Shown here in pieces: positions 44,230 through 51,509 of a stretch of DNA of 64,000 nucleotides. This stretch comes from an uncultured Paraprevotella sp. GTDB taxonomy: Bacteria > Bacteroidota > Bacteroidia > Bacteroidales > Bacteroidaceae. Position numbers and translations under genes: made by a program. The DNA lies in contig CALUIS010000001.1 in assembly GCA_944320765.1 (NCBI GenBank), positions 179,696 to 243,695 on the forward strand, read 5' to 3'. Position 1 is the stretch's first letter; the number at the start of each line of letters is the position of its first letter. The notes beneath the pieces were generated by a model. It was not told the origin of the DNA, made no database searches, and worked only from the letters and a program-made list of their open reading frames with translations.

Positions 44230-44946
44230 ATGAAAGAGTTGCATGTCATCACGCCGGTGAAGGATTCCATCGACTTCACGTTGGAGACGGTGAAGGCTAT
44301 TCTGGCCTCGGACACGAGAGTGCCGTGGTCCTATACGGTATATAACGATTTCAGCACGGAGGAGAACACCCGTCGGCTGGAGGAGGCTTCCCGCACGATG
44401 GGGTTCAGGCTGGTCAATTTGTCGGACCTGACATCCCATCCTTCCCCCAATTATCTGCTGGTGCTTCAGACGGCGCAGCGGGAGGCCCTGGAGGCCGATG
44501 CCGGGCTGCTCATCGTGGAGTCGGACGTGGTGGTGCGGCCGGACACCTTGCAGGGATTGTTCGACGGTGCGGCCGCACGGCCGGATTGTGCCATCGCGGC
44601 GGCCGTGACCACGGACGAGGCCGGCGCGATTAACTATCCCTATCTCCATGCGCGGGGAAAGGAAAACCGTGTTTATCCGGAGAAGAAGCATTGCAGCTTC
44701 TGCTGCTCGTTGCTGACGCCGGATTTCCTCCGCAAGTTCGATTTCCGCCAGTTGGACCCGTCCAAGAACTGGTACGACGTGACCATCTCGCATGAGGCGT
44801 TGAAGGCGGGCTTCCGCAACTATCTCTTCACGACGCTCCCCGTGTGGCACCGTCCCCACGGCAGCCGTCCGTGGAAGCAGCTGAAGTACAAGAACCCGCT
44901 GAAATATTATTGGTTGAAGTTCACGAAAGGATTGGATAAGATTTGA
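44230..44946 (+). CDS. GT2-fold glycosyltransferase
   Basis: This 238-residue protein has an N-terminal nucleotide-sugar fold (ELHVITPVKDSIDFTLETV, VYNDFSTEENTRRLEE). Its DxD-type site is VESDVVVRPDTL near residues 98-109, with acceptor-side HCSFCCSLLTPDFLRKF and WYDVTISHEALKAG. It is short for a GT2 enzyme, with no membrane helices. Position between glf and a Kdo-kinase-like gene implies a role in a lipid-linked oligosaccharide or core glycan. Donor and acceptor cannot be read from sequence. Confidence 0.82.
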   Translation: MKELHVITPVKDSIDFTLETVKAILASDTRVPWSYTVYNDFSTEENTRRLEEASRTMGFRLVNLSDLTSHPSPNYLLVLQTAQREALEADAGLLIVESDVVVRPDTLQGLFDGAAARPDCAIAAAVTTDEAGAINYPYLHARGKENRVYPEKKHCSFCCSLLTPDFLRKFDFRQLDPSKNWYDVTISHEALKAGFRNYLFTTLPVWHRPHGSRPWKQLKYKNPLKYYWLKFTKGLDKI

Positions 44947-44951
44947 GGCAG

Positions 44952-45716
44952 ATGGCAGCTTTTAAACGACTTTTGGGCCATGTGCTGGCCCATCGCACTT
45001 TGGTGCTTCATGAGGATTTCCAGGACTTGCGGGATTTCATGCTTTCGATTCCCGAACGTTTTGAGGCAGGCGAGGGAATCGTAGTCTATAAAGGGCGGAA
45101 TGAACTGAGGCGCATGTCCTGCGGAGGGCATGATTTGGTGGTGAAGTCGTTCCATCGCCCGAACGTCATCAACCGTTTTGTCTACGGGGTGTTCCGTCCG
45201 TCCAAGGCCAAGCGTTCCTACGAACATGCCTGCATGTATCTGGCCATCGGGGTGGGGACACCGTTTCCCGTGGGGTATCTGAACGTGCGGAGGGGGATGC
45301 TGTTCGACCGCAGCTATTATGTGTCGTTGGCTTCCACTTGCCCTTATGTGTATAACGACTTGTTCTACCGTCATTTTGATTATGCCGACGAGGTGGTTCG
45401 GGCTGTGGGGCGCGTTACGGCGGCGCTCCACGAACACGGCTATGCCCATAAGGATTACGGGCGTGGGAATATCCTTTTCCAGAAGACGGAGGACGGGGTC
45501 AAGATAGAGATTGTGGACCTGAACCGGATGTATATCGGCCCGATTGACATGAAGAAGGGGTGCAAGAACCTGGAACGCCTTCCGGCCACGCCCCACATGC
45601 ACCGGCTTTTGGCCGAGGAGTATGCCGCCGCGCGGGGCTTTGACGCGGAAGAATGCTTCAAGCTGATGGAACACTATAGGAGTACCCAGCCGGGTAAAAT
45701 CAACGGTTTGTATTGA
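44952..45716 (+). CDS. LPS-kinase-like protein (Kdo/WaaP/InaA family)
   Basis: From ATG 44952, five bases after the previous stop, the product has 254 residues. The protein-kinase-like fold is reduced: VKSFHRPNVINRFVYG holds the likely ATP Lys; HEHGYAHKDYGRGNILF is the catalytic loop (H-x-D-x4-N); IEIVDLNRMYIG replaces the metal-binding DFG/DFD by DLN. This fits Kdo or heptose kinases that phosphorylate inner-core LPS sugars. In this operon it would add phosphate to the lipid A core proximal sugar, which is inference from family and neighbourhood. Confidence 0.8.
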   Translation: MAAFKRLLGHVLAHRTLVLHEDFQDLRDFMLSIPERFEAGEGIVVYKGRNELRRMSCGGHDLVVKSFHRPNVINRFVYGVFRPSKAKRSYEHACMYLAIGVGTPFPVGYLNVRRGMLFDRSYYVSLASTCPYVYNDLFYRHFDYADEVVRAVGRVTAALHEHGYAHKDYGRGNILFQKTEDGVKIEIVDLNRMYIGPIDMKKGCKNLERLPATPHMHRLLAEEYAAARGFDAEECFKLMEHYRSTQPGKINGLY

Positions 45717-45732
45717 GCAGGAAGGAGGAGGC

Positions 45733-46641
45733 ATGGATGTCATCGCTGTGGTTGTGACCTATAACCGTCTGGAACTTTTGAAGCGGAACCTGGCGTGCCT
45801 GCGGCGGCAGACCGTCCCGCCCGCATCCATCGTCGTGGTCGACAACGGTTGCACGGACGGTTCGGGGGCGTGGCTCGACGGGCAGCCGGACCTGACCGTG
45901 ATTCATCAGTCCAACGTGGGAGGCTCCGGCGGGTTCCATACGGGGATGGACCACGCGTTCCGTCAGGGGGCGGATTGGATTTGGTGCATGGACGATGATG
46001 TGTTCCCGCGTCCGGACTGTTTGGAGCGTCTGTCGGCTTATGCGGGCGATGCGGAGGTCGGGATTCTGGCCCCACGCCGGCTGATGGAAGGCCGTGTGTA
46101 CACCAACGACTTCCTGCGTTACAATCTGGACGGGCCGTTCGCTTCCATGTATGCCGGGCGTTTGTCCAAGATGCGGGTGGACGCTCCGCTTGAGATTGCG
46201 GGGACGGCTTTTGAAGGTTTGTTTGTCCGCCGCGAGGTGGTGGCCCGTATTGGCCTCCCCAACAAGGACCTTTTCATCTTCTGCGACGATACGGATTATT
46301 GCCTTCGCACGGTGCAGGCCGGTTACAAGATTCTGTATGTGCCGTCGGCCTTGATGGACAAGGAAAGGTTCTTTTCGGACGACAATTGGAGCGTCCGGCA
46401 GCAGAAAAAGAAGTGGAAGCGGTTCTATCAAATCCGGAACTCCACGTATCTGAACCATCATTACGGGCATAACTGGGGGGTGAGGTATTTGCGTGGCCTC
46501 AACGGGGCCTTGGGTTATGTCTTGATAGCTTTCTTTACGGCGCCTTTCTCGGCGGCTTACCGCTGGCGGGATATCCCCTTGTTCTGGAAGGCCTATCGGG
46601 ACGGGGTGAAGGAACGTTTGGGGCGTATGGCAGTTCGTTGA
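45733..46641 (+). CDS. GlfT2-like GT2 glycosyltransferase
   Basis: This 302-residue protein begins MDVIAVVVTYNRLELLKRNL and carries VVVDNGCTDGSGAWL, SNVGGSGGFHTGM and the metal site WCMDDDVFPRPD, the pattern of GlfT2-like and rhamnosyl/galactofuranosyl transferases. The C-terminal quarter is hydrophobic and basic, suggesting membrane association. With glf in the same operon, galactofuranose is the most probable donor sugar. It is paralogous to the first half of the GT2-GT2 fusion encoded at 47257-49230. Repeat element copy 2 begins 57 bp after its stop. Confidence 0.88.
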   Translation: MDVIAVVVTYNRLELLKRNLACLRRQTVPPASIVVVDNGCTDGSGAWLDGQPDLTVIHQSNVGGSGGFHTGMDHAFRQGADWIWCMDDDVFPRPDCLERLSAYAGDAEVGILAPRRLMEGRVYTNDFLRYNLDGPFASMYAGRLSKMRVDAPLEIAGTAFEGLFVRREVVARIGLPNKDLFIFCDDTDYCLRTVQAGYKILYVPSALMDKERFFSDDNWSVRQQKKKWKRFYQIRNSTYLNHHYGHNWGVRYLRGLNGALGYVLIAFFTAPFSAAYRWRDIPLFWKAYRDGVKERLGRMAVR

Positions 46642-46697
46642 GGCATTCGGCTTTCCCGTTCAGAAGTTCCGCCCCTGCCATGGAGGTGCTGATTTTC

Positions 46698-47160
46698 CAT
46701 TTTGTCAGAATGTCACGGGCGGCGCGCGAGAATCGCGTATTCCCGTCCGCCGGAGGGGACGCTCCGGAATGTGGCCGTATTTTGAGGGTGCGGGGATGGC
46801 GGGATGCCGCCTTTCCGCCCGGTCGGCTTCCATTTTGCCGCGCGGCGGGCGGCGGCTGGCGCACGAGGCGGGTCGGGGTGCAAGCCCCGGACTGCGGGAC
46901 GCTGTCTTTTTGTCACGCCGTTTTTGTCGTCCGCGCCGCCTCGTCTGGCGGAAAAAGCATGTTCCCGGCCCGTGTTTTTTCGTTTTTCCTTACGGATTTC
47001 CGCCGCTTTGCAGGGTGCGTCGCGTTTCTTTGCGGCAAGAAATGAATTCCTTTCAGCAAAGACGGAAATTTCTTGCCGCAAAGAAACCGCGTTTCGGGCG
47101 GAGAAATGCGCTTATGATGCGGTTCTACCGCCCGTCTTTTAACATTTGGGCTTCTAATTC
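46698..47160 (+). repeat. Non-coding repeat element, copy 2
   Basis: This fills most of a 615-bp gap between convergent genes. It opens with CATTTTGTCAGAATGTCA; GAGAATCGCG is at offset 30, GCGGCAAGAAAT at 334, TTTCAGCAAAG at 353 and CTTTTAACA at 438. A perfect 20-bp inverted repeat, GTTTCTTTGCGGCAAGAAAT (47024-47043) with 47068-47087, encloses a 24-nt loop. A GGGCGG/CCGCCC stem then precedes a TTTT tract. Collinearity with 33370-33830 is clear at both ends and poor in the middle. Nothing else is recognised in 46642-46697 or 47161-47256. Confidence 0.75.
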
Positions 47161-47256
47161 GCGGCTTCTTTGTTTTGCGCGTGTTACGGATTCAGCCGGA
47201 TTCCGGTCTTTGTGTCGTTTTTTGGGGCGCATCCGTGCCAAAGTGTCAGCCGGCGT

Positions 47257-49230
47257 TTACCGTTTCTTTTTCCTCGCTTTCCGGTATCTCCGTGCATGGA
47301 CGGCCTGATAGATGAGAAGGGTGGCGTTCAATATGCTCCGTGTGGGGTGTTTCCGCCACGGGCGGAAATAAATCTTGTCCAGCAGCCGGTTTTGTATGTG
47401 ATACCGTTCCACGGCTTGCAGGATGCGGAGTATCTCTTTGTATCTTGCCTTCGTGACGGGGGATTGCCAGCGCAGGCTGACCACGAAGATGTCCAGGGCC
47501 TTCTTGACGAAATAGATTTGGTTCTTCCGTATGATGCCGCCGGTGCCGGGCGTCGCGTCCATGTATCTTAGCATGTATTCTATGACCTTGCAGATGTGCG
47601 GGAAGTTGTTCCGGATGGACCGCAGGCCGGTGGATTGCTCTTCTCTTCCGATAAAGTATTGGTACAGGTAGAGGTCGAACACCACGAAGTCCTTGGCCCG
47701 GTCGATGGGCAGGAAGCAGTATTGGAAGTCTGTGTAGCAGATGCCTTCGTCTTGGCGCAGCCCGACTTCCCTCAGCAAGGAGGTTTTGTAGGCCATGCTG
47801 TGCATGTTGAACTCCTCTCCTTTGATGTGTCCGGGGATGTCGAACGAGGCGAGCGGGTAGGCGTGGCCGTATTCTATCCCTTTGAACGGGAAGCGGGTGA
47901 CGGACATGGCGCCGTTTTCCTTTATCCTGTGTTCGGTGCGGAGCGTGACGACCAGGTCCGTGTCGCAGCGTTCCAGGCGGGAGAGCAGGTCGGCCAGGGC
48001 TTGCGTGTCCATCCAGTCGTCCGCGTCAAGGGGGCGGAAATATTTTCCCGTGGCGGCTTGCAGGCCGGCGTTGATGCATGAGCCGTAGTGTCCGTTGGGC
48101 TTGTCGATGACGCGCACGATGTCGGGCCTTCTCTTCCGGTAGGATTCCATGATTTCCAGCGAACGGTCGGTGCTGCCGTCGTTCACCGCGATGACTTCCA
48201 GGGTGGAGGGGATTTCGGGGGCGGTGACGCTGTCCAGGCAGCGGCCTATATAGCGTTCCATGTTGTAGGTGGCGATGACCAAGGTCAGCAGCTTGGGGCT
48301 GCCCGGCTGTGGCTTTGCGGCTTCTCCCGCGTCGGCGGCGGGCTTGGGGGGCTGCCGCACGTATTCGATTTCGGGGAAGAAGGTGAGGCCGTCCCTGCAT
48401 CCGCGTGTCACGGCGTCGAGGAACTCCTGCCGGTGTCCGTCCTTGCGCCTTCTGATTCTCCGTTTCAGGATGCGGAGCTTGTTCCAGACGGACAGGCGGA
48501 AGAGCAGCCCGTTGGGTTGCTCGCGGTGCTTGATGTAGCAGGCATTGCGTGCCTGGTAGTAGAAGCGTTCCGCCGCATGTGCGGGGGCTTGGTCTACGGA
48601 CGGGTAGTAGTTCTCCGGTGTCTTATGGCATACGATGCTGTCCTGCACGTAGTAGCCGGTGTATCCGGCGCGGGTGATTCGCGAGGTGAATTCTATGTCG
48701 TCGCACCAGATGAAGAATTCCTTGACGGGCAGCCCGACCTTGCGTATGGCGGCTGTGCTGACAAGGACGGAAACGAACGAGCAGGACAGGCATTCGCATA
48801 CCGTTTGGCCTTGTCCGGGAGAGCGGAGGGCGGGGCGGTTCATGGCATGAGGGGTGCCGTCTGTCCATTGGGCCTGGCTGCAGGCGAAGCCGGCGTTTTG
48901 TTTGCCGGAAACCACGTCCATGAGTTTCTCCAAGGCGTCCGGGGCGGGGATGGTATCATCGTCCATGATCCAGTTGAAGTCGCAGCCTTGCAGCACGGAA
49001 GTCTTGATTCCGAGGGAGAATCCACCGGCGCCGCCTATGTTTTGTGGAAGCCTGATAACTTCAATTCTACGGTTGTCCTGTCGCGCGAGAAAGTCTTCCG
49101 TGCCGTCCGTGGAACAGTTGTCTATGACGATAATCTTATCGACGGGATAGCTTTGTGCCTCCACCGCTCCCAGGCATTCTTTCAGCAGGGGCAGACGGTT
49201 ATGGGTGACTATGATGCAATTTGTTTTCAT
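47257..49230 (-). CDS. Bifunctional glycosyltransferase: GlfT2-like GT2 fused to a second GT2
   Basis: From ATG 49230 (MKTNCIIVTHNRLPLL) the product has 657 residues; the upstream in-frame extension overlaps the gap to the next gene and lacks a signal. Domain 1 (1-290) has VIDNCSTDGTEDFL, NIGGAGGFSLGI and WIMDDDTIPAPD (Asp 90-92), like the transferase at 45733-46641. A Pro/Ala-rich linker (293-312) joins domain 2 (314-560), a classical GT2 with LVIATYNMERYIGRCLDS, VNDGSTDRSLEI and PLDADDWMD (D402/D404). The C-terminus is basic. One polypeptide may add two successive sugars. It is the last gene of the minus-strand operon driven from the invertible promoter. Confidence 0.88.
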   Translation of the reverse strand: MKTNCIIVTHNRLPLLKECLGAVEAQSYPVDKIIVIDNCSTDGTEDFLARQDNRRIEVIRLPQNIGGAGGFSLGIKTSVLQGCDFNWIMDDDTIPAPDALEKLMDVVSGKQNAGFACSQAQWTDGTPHAMNRPALRSPGQGQTVCECLSCSFVSVLVSTAAIRKVGLPVKEFFIWCDDIEFTSRITRAGYTGYYVQDSIVCHKTPENYYPSVDQAPAHAAERFYYQARNACYIKHREQPNGLLFRLSVWNKLRILKRRIRRRKDGHRQEFLDAVTRGCRDGLTFFPEIEYVRQPPKPAADAGEAAKPQPGSPKLLTLVIATYNMERYIGRCLDSVTAPEIPSTLEVIAVNDGSTDRSLEIMESYRKRRPDIVRVIDKPNGHYGSCINAGLQAATGKYFRPLDADDWMDTQALADLLSRLERCDTDLVVTLRTEHRIKENGAMSVTRFPFKGIEYGHAYPLASFDIPGHIKGEEFNMHSMAYKTSLLREVGLRQDEGICYTDFQYCFLPIDRAKDFVVFDLYLYQYFIGREEQSTGLRSIRNNFPHICKVIEYMLRYMDATPGTGGIIRKNQIYFVKKALDIFVVSLRWQSPVTKARYKEILRILQAVERYHIQNRLLDKIYFRPWRKHPTRSILNATLLIYQAVHARRYRKARKKKR

Positions 49231-49265
49231 GCTTTTCGTCTTGTATATGGTATGGAATGATGAGG

Positions 49266-50195
49266 TCAGAATGAGTTGAGGTCCACGTATTTGGGCCTCC
49301 GGACCCGCAGTCGGAACGGAATCAGGTAGAACATTCTTTTCAACCTGTTGCTTAGGTCGTTCCACGGGCGTTCACCCTTCCACGGGGTCAGGTCCAGGTA
49401 TTTGAAATATTCCATCCGGAGGGGGTGTTGGCTGTCATAATCCCAAGGCTTCCGGTTGGTGTAGTGCAGGATGGCGGGGTGTTTCAATACGTCGGCATAT
49501 TTTTCCCTCCATCCGGATGTGAGGCCGCCGGGGGGAGTGCGGTAGAACCCGTCCTGCACGTTCCAGCGCAGGTCCACCAGTGATTTGTGGGCGTGCAGGA
49601 TGCTGTTCAGCAGGTCTTGGTCGTTGAAGAGGATGCGTTCGGGGTATTTGCGGAAATATTCGATGCAGGCCTTTCCCACTTGGTGTCCTCTCCAGAAGGT
49701 AAGGTTTATCAAAAGGACGCCGGCATTGAAGTAGGAATCCTTCATGGGATAATTTAGGATTTCATACCGTCGTGTTTCTCCGCACCCGATATCTTCCACG
49801 GCGGCTACTCCGGTCTGCCCGTCAAGAGGGGTGTCCCAAAACGGGCGGATGTTGCCCCGTACGACGATGTCGCAATCCAGGTAGAGCACTTTCTCAATGC
49901 CGGGCGGCAGGATGTCGGCCAGGATGCAGCGGTAGTATGTGGCCATGGAAATCCGTTTGTCGAACTTGTGGATGGAGAGTCCTTTGAGCATGTCCGGCTG
50001 GGGAGAGTAATATCGCACGGTGTGGTGATACCTTTGTGCGAGCTGGCTCAGCGTTTCTTGCTCTTGCTGGTTGAGACCGCCGTCCAGAATATGCACGGTG
50101 AACTCTTCCGACGGGTTGTTCTCGAAGAGTGAGACCAGTGTGACGGCGCAGTGCCGGACGTAGCGGCTGTCTATGTTGCAGGCGATGTGTATCAT
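49266..50195 (-). CDS. GT8-family glycosyltransferase
   Basis: This 309-residue protein has the GT8 layout: MIHIACNIDSRYVRHCAVTL at the N-terminus, VLYLDCDIVVRGNI with the DxD metal site, YFNAGVLLINL, FNDQDLLNSIL, and the C-terminal LHYTNRKPWDY. GT8 enzymes (LgtC/RfaJ type) transfer galactose or glucose with retention. It lies 21 bp after the GT90 gene and 35 bp before the double GT2. A paralogue of similar length, with matching C-terminal landmarks, sits in the opposite operon (53281-54219). Confidence 0.93.
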   Translation of the reverse strand: MIHIACNIDSRYVRHCAVTLVSLFENNPSEEFTVHILDGGLNQQEQETLSQLAQRYHHTVRYYSPQPDMLKGLSIHKFDKRISMATYYRCILADILPPGIEKVLYLDCDIVVRGNIRPFWDTPLDGQTGVAAVEDIGCGETRRYEILNYPMKDSYFNAGVLLINLTFWRGHQVGKACIEYFRKYPERILFNDQDLLNSILHAHKSLVDLRWNVQDGFYRTPPGGLTSGWREKYADVLKHPAILHYTNRKPWDYDSQHPLRMEYFKYLDLTPWKGERPWNDLSNRLKRMFYLIPFRLRVRRPKYVDLNSF

Positions 50196-50216
50196 GTCGT
50201 TTGCGGATGGATGGGT

Positions 50217-51227
50217 TTACAACTGTCCCGAAAGGCGGAAATAGCGGTCCATGACGGCCAGCGAGATGAGGCGTTCGCGCACCGGGTCTTGAAACTGGCG
50301 GACGTATTCATGGGCGTGGCGGATGATCTCTTCCGCCTCTTCGGGATGGGCGATGTAATAGGACAGCTTTTCCTCCATGTCCGAGAAGTCGTCCCGGACC
50401 TCCACGTAATGGTAGCCGGGGATGAGCCTGCCTTCCATGAACCAGGTCTCGCAGGTGGGGCGTGTCATGACGGCCAGCGAGTTGGACGACATGACCCATT
50501 TCAGGTTCGAGGCCACGTCGTTGCCTTCCAGGGCCATGATGAACTTGTAGTCCAGGTGTCCGCGTATGGTCTTTTTCGCCGTCATCCATTCTTCCGGGCA
50601 TCCTTCGTTCCGGCCTACCACGCCACAGTCGAACAGCGGATGCCGGAAGAACATCTCCAGGAACTTCGTCCGCACGCGGCTTTGGCGGATTTTCCCGCGG
50701 AAGACGGCCATGTCCTTTTTGTCGCGGAACGGTACGGGGTCGTGTACGAACATGAAATGGCGCAGCTTGTCCAGCTTCAGCACCACGGAGTTGCTGTTGT
50801 CTCCTGCCAGCAGGCGGCTTTTGACGACGGTCGGTACGTCCGGGGTGAAGTAGACGTCGCCCGGACAGAAACTCCACCGGAGTTTTTTGGGAAACCATCG
50901 TGTCACGTCATGCTGGTCGAGATAGTAGGCCGTATGGAACATTCTGCGCCGGTAGTCCCCGATGCTTCCGATATAGTGTATCCAGCTCCTTGACTTTTCG
51001 AGGGAGTCTTTTTCAGGGAGACGGAAAGGGCGGTCGGTCTTGATGTAATAGTCCGTCCGGCTGAGGATGTACTCCTTGTCCGTCCGTTTCCCGATGCTGT
51101 CGAGTTGCCGGGAAAGGGCGGCGCGGAATAGGATGTCCGGAACGAGCAGGCCTGCAAATCCGGTCAGGAAGTTAAGGGGCTTGTTCGGTTTTCCACTTCT
51201 CAGATTGTATATGATGCTGTCTCCCAT
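50217..51227 (-). CDS. GT90-family (LpsA/CAP10-like) glycosyltransferase
   Basis: This 336-residue protein matches the LpsA/CAP10 pattern: GDVYFTPDVPTVVKSR, FVHDPVPFRDKKDMAVFRGK, then the diagnostic YKFIMALEGNDVASNLKWVM and TCETWFMEGRLIPGYHYVEV. Bacterial relatives act on LPS core or O-antigen (glucosyl- or xylosyl-like transfer). ATG 51227 is preceded by AAGGAA. It is the first gene of the minus operon, about 50 nt from the start point predicted for the promoter in the invertible segment, so it is expressed in the orientation seen here. Confidence 0.88.
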   Translation of the reverse strand: MGDSIIYNLRSGKPNKPLNFLTGFAGLLVPDILFRAALSRQLDSIGKRTDKEYILSRTDYYIKTDRPFRLPEKDSLEKSRSWIHYIGSIGDYRRRMFHTAYYLDQHDVTRWFPKKLRWSFCPGDVYFTPDVPTVVKSRLLAGDNSNSVVLKLDKLRHFMFVHDPVPFRDKKDMAVFRGKIRQSRVRTKFLEMFFRHPLFDCGVVGRNEGCPEEWMTAKKTIRGHLDYKFIMALEGNDVASNLKWVMSSNSLAVMTRPTCETWFMEGRLIPGYHYVEVRDDFSDMEEKLSYYIAHPEEAEEIIRHAHEYVRQFQDPVRERLISLAVMDRYFRLSGQL

Positions 51228-51256
51228 GATTCCTTATCTTGATGGCGGGTGTACGC

Positions 51257-51279
51257 TCTCTTACGGAGAGAGCGACCGT
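51257..51279 (+). repeat. Left inverted repeat (IR-L) of the invertible segment
   Basis: This 23-bp arm begins TCTCTTACGGAGAG and ends GCGACCGT. Its exact reverse complement is at 51438-51460. The arm itself contains a CTCTC..GAGAG mini-palindrome, as recombinase half-sites often do. Confidence 0.8.
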
Positions 51280-51287
51280 TAATCAGA

Positions 51288-51318
51288 CAAAAGTACATAT
51301 TTAATTGATAATAACAAA
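51288..51318 (-). promoter_or_regulatory. Promoter inside the invertible segment, facing the GT90 operon
   Basis: Minus strand: TTTG (51315-51318), exactly 19 bp, then TACTTTTG (51288-51295). This is a full match to TTTG-N19-TAnnTTTG and the best promoter match in the glycan region. No plus-strand TAnnTTTG is present between 51228 and 51509. Confidence 0.75.
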
Positions 51319-51437
51319 GAAAGAGGCGGAATAAAAAGACACGAATCTCCCGCCTGTTTCGCTTTTTGTCTCGCCACGGAGCAAAAAGCGAACAAGGAAC
51401 AGCTTATAACCCGCTGAATATAAACGCATGAAAGGAT

Positions 51438-51460
51438 ACGGTCGCTCTCTCCGTAAGAGA
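51438..51460 (-). repeat. Right inverted repeat (IR-R) of the invertible segment
   Basis: This 23-bp arm begins ACGGTCGCTCTCTCC and ends GTAAGAGA, the exact reverse complement of 51257-51279. It lies 49 bp upstream of the fucosyltransferase start codon. Confidence 0.8.
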
Positions 51461-51509
51461 ACGCCCGTTTGGGAATGACACGGAAGGCGTTACAGCGAAA
51501 ACGGAATTT

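Larger units (their letters stand above)
51257..51460. promoter_or_regulatory. Putative invertible promoter segment between two glycosyltransferase operons
   Basis: This 204-bp segment has perfect 23-bp inverted repeats at its ends and lies between divergent operons. It contains one strong promoter, facing left. By symmetry, inversion would move the start from about 51281 to about 51436 and direct it at the fucosyltransferase gene, with a leader near 74 nt. An internal 11-bp hairpin (51358-51368 with 51382-51392) sits at the exact centre. Such flip promoters are established for Bacteroides capsule loci, where a serine or tyrosine recombinase acts in trans. No recombinase is in this window. 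Invertibility itself is inferred. Confidence 0.75.

Noticed and set aside
42106..44859. A 917-codon minus-strand open frame across lpxL, glf and the next gene
   Set aside because: It lies antisense to three well-supported genes, its translation is His/Arg/Leu rich without any domain, and it reflects the G+C-rich third codon positions of the true genes.
51252..51475. Reading the 51257/51438 repeats as one long terminator hairpin
   Set aside because: The arms are 158 bp apart, no T-tract follows either arm, a full-consensus promoter lies between them and both flanking operons point away.
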